DNA from: Candidatus Litorirhabdus singularis
GTDB taxonomy: Bacteria; Pseudomonadota; Gammaproteobacteria; Pseudomonadales; Halieaceae
Reading direction: 5' to 3'
Assembly: GCF_026262625.1 (NCBI RefSeq)
Contig: NZ_SHNN01000001.1
Coordinates: 1,054,001-1,118,000 of the forward strand
DNA: 64,000 bases
This document shows positions 58,409 through 64,000 of the stretch, one piece after another. The position numbers were made by a program, and so were the translations under genes. Under the pieces are notes generated by a model, which did not search any database, had not been told where the DNA came from, and saw nothing but the letters and a program-made list of their open reading frames with translations. The number at the start of each line of letters is the position of its first letter. The stretch's first letter is position 1.

Positions 58409-60487
58409 TCAGAGGCTGGAGAAACCCTGACCCGCTTCTGCCAATTTAACCATCAATGGTGCCGGTTCAAAGGTCGCGTCACCCGTTGCCTCGGCATACT
58501 TGCGCAGAGTTGCCACTATCTGGTCTAGACCGATGCTGTCCGCATAGTGCATCGGGCCGCCGCGATAAAGCGGCCAGCCGTAGCCGTACACCCACACTAC
58601 ATCGATGTCGCTCGCGCGAATGGCGATGCCTTCTTCGAGAATCTTGGCGCCTTCGTTGATCATCGGGTAAATACAGCGCTCCAGAATTTCCTGGTCGCTG
58701 ACCACCCGGCGATCAATACCGTCTTTGGCAGAAAACTCGAGGATGATTTTTTCTACCAGAGCAGAGGGGCTGGGAGTTCGATTTTCGTCGTAATCGTAAT
58801 AGCCTGCCCCCGTCTTCTGCCCGCGTCGGTCCGCTTCACAGAGCATATCCCGAATGGTTGCACCGTTGGAGGCTTGCTTGTTCCAGCCAATATCGAGGCC
58901 AGCCAGATCACTCATCTGAAACGCCCCCATGGGCAGCCCAAAATCTACCAGCACTTTGTCTACCTGATGCGGCAGTGCGCCCTCCATGATTAACTGCTGA
59001 GCCTGCGCCTGACGTTGAAACAGTATGCGGTTGCCGACAAAGCCAGGGCAGACGCCGACCAGTGCCGCTACCTTGTTGATGCGCTTGGCAAAGGACATAG
59101 AGGTTTTGATGACATCTTTGGCGGTGTGATCACCTCGCACAATCTCTAGTAGCTTCATGACGTTAGCCGGCGAGAAAAAGTGCAGGCCAATCACCGATTC
59201 AGGGCGCGCGGTGACGGCGGCAATCTGGTTGATGTCCAGTGCTGAGGTATTCGAGGCCAGTATGGCTCCCGCTTTAACAATGCCATCCAGTTTGGTGAAA
59301 ATTTCTTTTTTCAGATCCAGACTTTCATACACAGCTTCTATTACCAGATCGCAATCTGCCAGATCCTGCATGTCCAGACTGCCGGTGATCAGGCCGCAGC
59401 GTGTCTCTACGTCGTCGGCACTGATGCGACCCTTTTTGGCGGTGTTCTCATAGTTCTTGCGAATAATGCCAAGGCCCCGGTCCAGCGCCTCTTGTTGAGT
59501 TTCAATAATGATGACGGGGATGCCGACATTGGCCATGTTCATGGAAATGCCGCCGCCCATAGTGCCAGCGCCGATAACGCCCACTTTATTAATGGGTCTC
59601 TCAGGCGTATCTCGGGGTACATCGGGAATCTTGGCTGCTTGTCGTTCAGCGAAAAAGAAATACTGCTGGGCGCGTGACTGCGGGCCGCTCATCAATTCCA
59701 TAAACAGCTTTTGTTCTACAGCAATACCTTCATCGAAAGGTAGGTTGACCGCCGCTTCGATGCAGCGAATATTGTATTCCGGTGCCAGAAACCCGCGAGT
59801 TTTGCGCGCAATAGACTTGCGGAATTCATCGAACAGTCCCGGGTTGCCGCGCGCTGATTGAAGCTTGTCATCGCGGTCGCGAATGCGTTGCAGGGGTTGT
59901 CCAGAGGCAACCACTTCGTGGGCAAACGCAACGGCGCCGCTGCGCAGGTCGGTATCGACAATCTGCTCTACCAAACCGGTGGCCAGCGCCTCTTCGGCGC
60001 CAATCTGGACGCCAGAAGTCATCATTTGCAGGGCTTTTTCTGCGCCTACAACCCTTGGCAACCGTTGGGTGCCGCCAGCACCTGGCAGCAGCCCCAGATT
60101 GACTTCGGGCAGGCCGAAGCGTGCGCCGCTGTCACAGACGCGAAAATGGCAACATAGGGCAGTCTCCAGACCACCACCCAGCGCTGTGCCATGGATAGCG
60201 GCGACGATGGGCTTGTCGGCATTTTCCATACGGTCCAGAGTCTCGTGCAGGCCGGGCTCCTTGGGCGCGCCTCCAAACTCGGTTATATCTGCCCCGGCAA
60301 TAAAGGTGCGTCCTGCACATATCAATACAATAGCTTTGACTGCATTATCGGCCAGACACTTTTCCACGCCATCCTTGATGCCTTGCCGCACGCCTTGTGA
60401 CAGCGCATTGACCGGTGGGTTGTCGATGGTGATAACGGCGATGCCGTCTTCCAGAGTGAGATCGGCCATATCAGTAAGAGCGGTCAT
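58409..60487 (-). CDS. FadB/FadJ-like enoyl-CoA hydratase/3-hydroxyacyl-CoA dehydrogenase fusion
   Basis: A 692-residue bifunctional beta-oxidation enzyme. The N-terminal crotonase part (1-190) has AGADITEFGG, ALGGGLETALCC and LPEVNLGLLPGAGGTQRLP, with the two catalytic Glu in ETALCC and LPEVNLG. The dehydrogenase part starts with VGVIGAGTMGGGISMNMA, an NAD motif, then LDINQIA, IGLHFFSPANVMKLLEIV with catalytic His, and C-terminal AGLDIGWNK. The fusion takes enoyl-CoA to 3-ketoacyl-CoA. It lacks the N-terminal extension of the FadB trifunctional partner subunits. No thiolase is next to it. Convergent to the GPx gene. Confidence 0.93.
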   Translation of the reverse strand: MTALTDMADLTLEDGIAVITIDNPPVNALSQGVRQGIKDGVEKCLADNAVKAIVLICAGRTFIAGADITEFGGAPKEPGLHETLDRMENADKPIVAAIHGTALGGGLETALCCHFRVCDSGARFGLPEVNLGLLPGAGGTQRLPRVVGAEKALQMMTSGVQIGAEEALATGLVEQIVDTDLRSGAVAFAHEVVASGQPLQRIRDRDDKLQSARGNPGLFDEFRKSIARKTRGFLAPEYNIRCIEAAVNLPFDEGIAVEQKLFMELMSGPQSRAQQYFFFAERQAAKIPDVPRDTPERPINKVGVIGAGTMGGGISMNMANVGIPVIIIETQQEALDRGLGIIRKNYENTAKKGRISADDVETRCGLITGSLDMQDLADCDLVIEAVYESLDLKKEIFTKLDGIVKAGAILASNTSALDINQIAAVTARPESVIGLHFFSPANVMKLLEIVRGDHTAKDVIKTSMSFAKRINKVAALVGVCPGFVGNRILFQRQAQAQQLIMEGALPHQVDKVLVDFGLPMGAFQMSDLAGLDIGWNKQASNGATIRDMLCEADRRGQKTGAGYYDYDENRTPSPSALVEKIILEFSAKDGIDRRVVSDQEILERCIYPMINEGAKILEEGIAIRASDIDVVWVYGYGWPLYRGGPMHYADSIGLDQIVATLRKYAEATGDATFEPAPLMVKLAEAGQGFSSL

Positions 60488-60702
60488 TGTAATTCCTCGT
60501 TGCCTGTTTGATGGGTGCCCGTTGATTGGCTGCTGCGGGCTTACCGGATTTTAAACGTTGTATTGTAAGCGGTGGAGTATAGTACAGAGACTGTGGTGGC
60601 GTTGTCAGCTACCGGGTGCCTGGAGTACTGCTGCAAGCCCTCGCTAACTGATATGATAGCCCGCGATGAGAAAGACGGTGTCCAACCAAGAGGCAAAATT
60701 GT

Positions 60703-62424
60703 ATGCATGATTTGGTAATTAGAGGCGGCAAGGTTTACGACGGTACCGGCGCTGAGCCGTTTGCGGCAGATATCGCCATTGATGGCGACAAGATAACGGC
60801 AGTTGGCGTAATCAAGGCTACAGGCCGCGAAGAAATTGATGCTACCGGCAAAATCGTGACACCGGGGTTTGTTGATATTCATACCCATTTTGACGGCCAG
60901 GTCACCTGGGACCCTCTCTTGGCGCCCTCCAGCTGGCATGGGGTTACCACGATTGTGACCGGTAACTGCGGGGTGGGCTTTGCGCCCTGCAAGCCAGAGC
61001 AACGCGATTGGTTAATCGGCCTGATGGAAGGCGTAGAAGACATTCCAGGTACCGCTTTGCACGAGGGTATTGATTGGCAATGGGAGACCTTTCCCGAGTA
61101 TCTGGATACCTTGGCGCAGAAGCCGATGGCACTTGATGTGGCGACCCAGATACCGCATGGAGCGGTGCGTGCTTATGTTATGGGTCAGCGCGGAGCTGAC
61201 CACGAAGTTGCCTCGCCCCAGGAAATTGAGCAGATGGCCAGTTTGGTTGGCGAGGCCATTACTGCAGGTGCGCTGGGTTTTACCACTTCGCGTACTGAGA
61301 AACACAAAGATTCCAAGGGTATCTTAACGCCGACGATTACCGCCCACGCCGATGAGTTGGTGTCGATCGCCAAAGCGGTGGGCGATACCGGTACCGGCGT
61401 TTTGCAGGGCATCTCTGATTTTTATGATTTTGAGTCTGAGTTTGAACTCTTCAAAACTATGTCGCGTGAGTCGGGCCGACCGATCTCACTGACCGTCGAG
61501 CAGCAGGATGCGCGGCCTGAATGGTGGACCCAATTGCTTAACGGTATTACTGACGCCCAGGCTGAGGGCGTTGAAATGTACGGACAGGTGCCGCCCCGCG
61601 CGACCGGCGTACTACTGGGTTTAACGGCGTCGTTGAATCCGTTTTTGTTACACCCTCCTTTTAAAGAAATAGCGGACAAGCCTCTTTCCGAGCAGGTCGC
61701 CGTAATGCGCACCCCGGAGTTCCGCGAGCGCATGCTGGCTTCTGAGCCGGTGGACATTGGCGCACCGCTGTTGCACGAGATTCTGTATAGCTACAACAAA
61801 CTGTTCCGTCTGGGTGAGCCCGCCAACTACGAGCCCGACCCTGTCGACTCTTTTGGCGAGCGTGCGGCTGCTAGTGATACCACGCCGCAGGCTCTGATTT
61901 ACGATGCGTTGCTGGAGAAAGATGGCAAGTCGCTGCTCTACCATCCGCTATTCAATTACGAGAACGGTAATCTCGACCACGTAAAAACGATGTTGGAACA
62001 TCCGTACACCATATCTGGTCTGGGTGATGCAGGCGCTCACTGCGGTGCCTTATGCGATGCGAGCTTTCCCACGACACTGATCCAACACTGGGGCCGCGAC
62101 CGTGATCGCGGCGGCAGAATACCGCTAGAAAAACTAATTGCTATGCAAACCAGCGAGACCGCCAGACAGGTTGGTCTTGATGATCGTGGTGTACTCAAGC
62201 CCGGCTACAAGGCCGATGTAAATATTATCGACTTTGAGCATCTGACCCTGCACGAGCCAGAGATTGTTTATGACCTGCCTGCTAACGGCAAAAGACTGGT
62301 GCAGCGCGCCAGTGGCTACGCCGCGACCGTTATTGCCGGCAAGGTGGCGTTTAGAGAAGGTGAATCTACGGGTGAGCTCAACGGCAAGTTGATTCGCGGA
62401 GTTCAGACAGCACCTGCTGCCTGA
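60703..62424 (+). CDS. Amidohydrolase of the N-acyl-D-amino acid deacylase family
   Basis: A 573-residue metal-dependent hydrolase. The start DLVIRGGKVYDGTG is the classical D-aminoacylase opening. Metal ligands show in GFVDIHTHFDGQVTWD and GNCGVGFAPC; SGLGDAGAHCGALC holds the catalytic Asp. The C-terminal beta-sandwich ends in VQRASGYAATVIAGKVAF. The family cleaves N-acyl-D-amino acids, but several members act on other amides. AGAGG sits nine bases before the ATG. It is divergent from the FadB/J-like gene; the small HExxH ORF follows. Confidence 0.87.
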   Translation: MHDLVIRGGKVYDGTGAEPFAADIAIDGDKITAVGVIKATGREEIDATGKIVTPGFVDIHTHFDGQVTWDPLLAPSSWHGVTTIVTGNCGVGFAPCKPEQRDWLIGLMEGVEDIPGTALHEGIDWQWETFPEYLDTLAQKPMALDVATQIPHGAVRAYVMGQRGADHEVASPQEIEQMASLVGEAITAGALGFTTSRTEKHKDSKGILTPTITAHADELVSIAKAVGDTGTGVLQGISDFYDFESEFELFKTMSRESGRPISLTVEQQDARPEWWTQLLNGITDAQAEGVEMYGQVPPRATGVLLGLTASLNPFLLHPPFKEIADKPLSEQVAVMRTPEFRERMLASEPVDIGAPLLHEILYSYNKLFRLGEPANYEPDPVDSFGERAAASDTTPQALIYDALLEKDGKSLLYHPLFNYENGNLDHVKTMLEHPYTISGLGDAGAHCGALCDASFPTTLIQHWGRDRDRGGRIPLEKLIAMQTSETARQVGLDDRGVLKPGYKADVNIIDFEHLTLHEPEIVYDLPANGKRLVQRASGYAATVIAGKVAFREGESTGELNGKLIRGVQTAPAA

Positions 62425-62452
62425 GTTGGTCTTTTGAAGATTTCTTGAAACT

Positions 62453-62866
62453 ATGCGAAAAGGCATAAGGATAGTCGGTCACAGAGGCCACCCCGAAGTT
62501 AAGGACGCATTGATAAAATTTGCTCGTTGGCTGCGAACGCATACTGATTTTCCGATTCGTGTGCCGGTATATTTGAGGCCGGAAGCTGAATTGACGAATA
62601 TGAGGGGCGACAAATGCTCCGCGTCATTTTTTGGGCCTTGGGAACATACCGTAGAGCCCTATATACGAATCGCGACTGGCGGTTATGAGAGTGAAAAAAA
62701 GGAGTACGGTAGGGATGACGCCTTGACTGGCTATTTGGTTTCTCTGGCGCATGAAGTGATACATTATCAGCAGTGGGTAGAGAACAATCAGTTGCACCAG
62801 CGTGGTGTGGCGGTAAAAGCTGCCAATATGGTAAAAGCCTATGCGCTAACGATAGAGCGGCCATAG
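62453..62866 (+). CDS. Small HExxH-motif protein, putative metallopeptidase
   Basis: A 137-residue protein of unknown family. The clear motif is HEVIHYQQW near residue 100, an HExxH site that would bind zinc. VSLAHEVIHYQQWVE is helical. The region before it has SEKKEYGRDDALTGYLV. The C-terminal NMVKAYALTIERP may be a helix with a third ligand, but none is certain. It lacks a signal peptide. There is no good SD before the ATG at 62453. The A+T content of this and the next genes looks higher than in the rest of the window by eye. Confidence 0.6.
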   Translation: MRKGIRIVGHRGHPEVKDALIKFARWLRTHTDFPIRVPVYLRPEAELTNMRGDKCSASFFGPWEHTVEPYIRIATGGYESEKKEYGRDDALTGYLVSLAHEVIHYQQWVENNQLHQRGVAVKAANMVKAYALTIERP

Positions 62867-62926
62867 AGTTAGAGCGAAGCCAAGTCATGGCGAAACATCA
62901 CTTACTGATACCTTCAGGGGCTACGC

Positions 62927-63358
62927 ATGGCAAACAGGCTTGAAACCAAAGAGCTTTACGCGTTTCTCGAAATGGGTGCCCGCACAGCGAAAATCGCCTG
63001 TGTGAAAAAGGACGGAAGCCCTATTGTTTCGCCGGTATGGTTTGTTCTGGATAATCGCGAACTGGTTTTCACCACCATGAATACCTCACTGAAGTATCGG
63101 CTTATCCAGAGAGAGCCAAGAGTATCGGTCTGTGTTGAAAGTGATTCATACCCTTACGGTTTCGCCACAATTCAAGGCACTGCGACTTTGCATAAATTAC
63201 AGCCAGCCGATTTGCTGAAGTGGACAACGCAAATAGCTTCCAGATATGTACCTGGGGAATTAGTAGAGCAGTTTGGCCGCAGAAACGCCGTTGAAGACGA
63301 AGTCCTGGTCAGAGTCAAAGTTGAAAAATTCTTTGCCTTTGAGGGCATAGCAGATTGA
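62927..63358 (+). CDS. PPOX-class flavin/F420-type small protein
   Basis: A 143-residue split-barrel protein. The opening TKELYAFLEMGARTAKIACVK, then GSPIVSPVWFVLDNRELVFTT, SLKYRLIQREPRVSVCVES and FATIQGTATLH are typical strands of PPOX-class proteins. It may bind FMN or F420. It lacks the C-terminal part of true pyridoxamine phosphate oxidases. AGGGG precedes the ATG by about six bases. It is 60 bases after the HExxH gene and may share its transcript. Compare with the related-fold protein at 49818-50324, which is not obviously a close paralogue. Confidence 0.85.
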   Translation: MANRLETKELYAFLEMGARTAKIACVKKDGSPIVSPVWFVLDNRELVFTTMNTSLKYRLIQREPRVSVCVESDSYPYGFATIQGTATLHKLQPADLLKWTTQIASRYVPGELVEQFGRRNAVEDEVLVRVKVEKFFAFEGIAD

Positions 63359-63440
63359 ACCGATGCTTGGGCGTTTGCAGTTTCAATAGCGACAACTCCA
63401 AAATTTTTCATTGCAGGTCGCTGTGACCCACAAAAATACA

Positions 63441-63452
63441 GTGAACGTTCAC
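63441..63452. promoter_or_regulatory. Perfect 12-base palindrome ahead of the VOC gene
   Basis: GTGAACGTTCAC is self-complementary. It lies 83 bases after the PPOX stop and 63 bases before the VOC start. This form is typical of TetR-family operators, but no cognate regulator is within view. It could also be by chance. Confidence 0.4.
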
Positions 63453-63515
63453 ACGGTGCGCCGGAGAAATGCAGTGCACCAATTTCCAACTGAGCCATAA
63501 AACCAGGGAGCAACA

Positions 63516-64000
63516 ATGAGCACATATCCAAGGACGTTTTCGCACATCGGAATTTCGGTTCCAGATGTAGAGAAAGCTGCGCAATTTTACAGTGAAGTAA
63601 TGGGTTGGTATCACATCATGGAACCCACTGTTATCACCGAGGAGTCAAATACGCCGATAGGCCAAATGTGTATAGACGTATTCGGCGCTGGTTGGGGTTC
63701 TTTCAAAATCGCACACATGTCTACTGGCGACAAAATCGGTGTCGAAATGTTTGAATTCAAGAATAATGAAACGCCAACAGAGTTTGAATATTGGAAGACC
63801 AGTACTTTCCACTTTTGCGTGCAGGACCCCGACATTGAAGGCTTGGTGAAAAAGATCGTAGAACATGGCGGCAAGCAGCGCATGCCGATCCGCGAATACT
63901 ACCCCGGAGAGAAGCCGTATAAGATGTGCTACGTCGAAGACCCATTTGGGCTGATTTTTGAAGTCTATTCGCACAGTTATGAATTGACCTATTCGCAGGG
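63516..64000 (+). CDS. VOC-superfamily protein (cut by window end)
   Basis: About 161 residues are visible; the frame is open to the last base. SHIGISVPDVEKAAQFYSEVMG is the first VOC module start. STFHFCVQDPDIEGLVKKIV is the second. His in SHIGI and FHFC, and Glu in GVEMFEF and LIFEVYSHS, are likely metal ligands. AGGGAG lies five bases before the ATG. The end may be near, as the FEVYSHS strand usually closes the domain. Substrate unknown. It may be co-expressed with the PPOX gene or be controlled separately by the palindrome. Confidence 0.83.
   Translation, partial: MSTYPRTFSHIGISVPDVEKAAQFYSEVMGWYHIMEPTVITEESNTPIGQMCIDVFGAGWGSFKIAHMSTGDKIGVEMFEFKNNETPTEFEYWKTSTFHFCVQDPDIEGLVKKIVEHGGKQRMPIREYYPGEKPYKMCYVEDPFGLIFEVYSHSYELTYSQ

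Noticed and set aside
1-64000. tRNA, rRNA, CRISPR arrays, IS elements or phage genes
   Set aside because: No cloverleaf, repeat-spacer pattern, transposase, integrase or phage structural gene was recognised on either strand.

Overview
The window looks like chromosome of a free-living, aerobic, probably marine gammaproteobacterium. The reasons are a Vfr/CRP-type regulator, a YebG gene behind a LexA box of the E. coli type, TonB-dependent receptors, a PilY1-like protein, and many lipid/CoA catabolic genes. The style recalls Halieaceae, Spongiibacteraceae and related Cellvibrionales, but that placement is inference. I see no rRNA, tRNA, CRISPR array, insertion sequence or phage genes.

Layout. 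1-2.3 kb: end of a TonB-dependent receptor, then a LytS/LytTR-type two-component pair. 2.3-11.7 kb: a catabolic island with a Rieske oxygenase, NTF2-like protein, SDR, acyl-CoA ligase, thiolase-like protein, luciferase-like oxidoreductase and aldehyde dehydrogenase, whose substrate is unknown. 11.8-19.7 kb: NnrS, a VOC protein, propionyl-CoA synthetase, a CPA1 antiporter, a zinc-independent MDR reductase and an SDR. 19.7-20.9 kb: a YiaW/YiaV-like pair. 21.1-25.6 kb: a tight operon for glucosylglycerate made of synthase, phosphatase, GH13 phosphorylase and a beta-carbonic anhydrase. 25.7-28.3 kb: crotonase, RDD, VOC, CDGSH and DUF2141 genes. 28.4-36.1 kb: PilY1-like protein, MscS channel and a TonB-dependent receptor. 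36.3-42.8 kb: CRP/Vfr-like regulator, isochorismatase-like hydrolase, LonB-type protease with a partner gene, a VOC gene behind a small coupled ORF, and SOS-regulated yebG. 42.9-50.3 kb: flavoprotein, sugar isomerase-like protein, OmpA lipoprotein, aldo/keto reductase, alkaline phosphatase and a hot-dog/PPOX trio. 50.4-57.7 kb: patatin, DUF502, DUF1214, sterol-desaturase-like protein, TetR, LysR, VOC and MAPEG genes. 57.9-64 kb: a selenocysteine glutathione peroxidase, a FadB/J-like fusion, a D-aminoacylase-type amidohydrolase, a HExxH protein, a PPOX protein and a VOC gene cut by the window end.

The most notable item is at 57887-58354. It is a glutathione peroxidase with an in-frame TGA at the catalytic position, followed by a hairpin whose apical GCAGGTCTGC matches the E. 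coli fdhF SECIS. An ordinary ORF caller splits this gene and reports only its 3' part. The protein has Ala where the thioredoxin-dependent Cys enzymes carry the resolving cysteine. This fits a true selenoenzyme and implies SelA/SelB/SelC/SelD elsewhere in the genome.

Several groups appear to work together. The glucosylglycerate operon could make the compatible solute and recycle it by phosphorolysis. The acyl-CoA ligase, thiolase-like, crotonase, FadB-like, hot-dog and prpE genes point to growth on lipid, isoprenoid or steroid-like substrates with propionyl-CoA release. GPx and the divergent MAPEG gene suggest glutathione-dependent defence against lipid peroxides.
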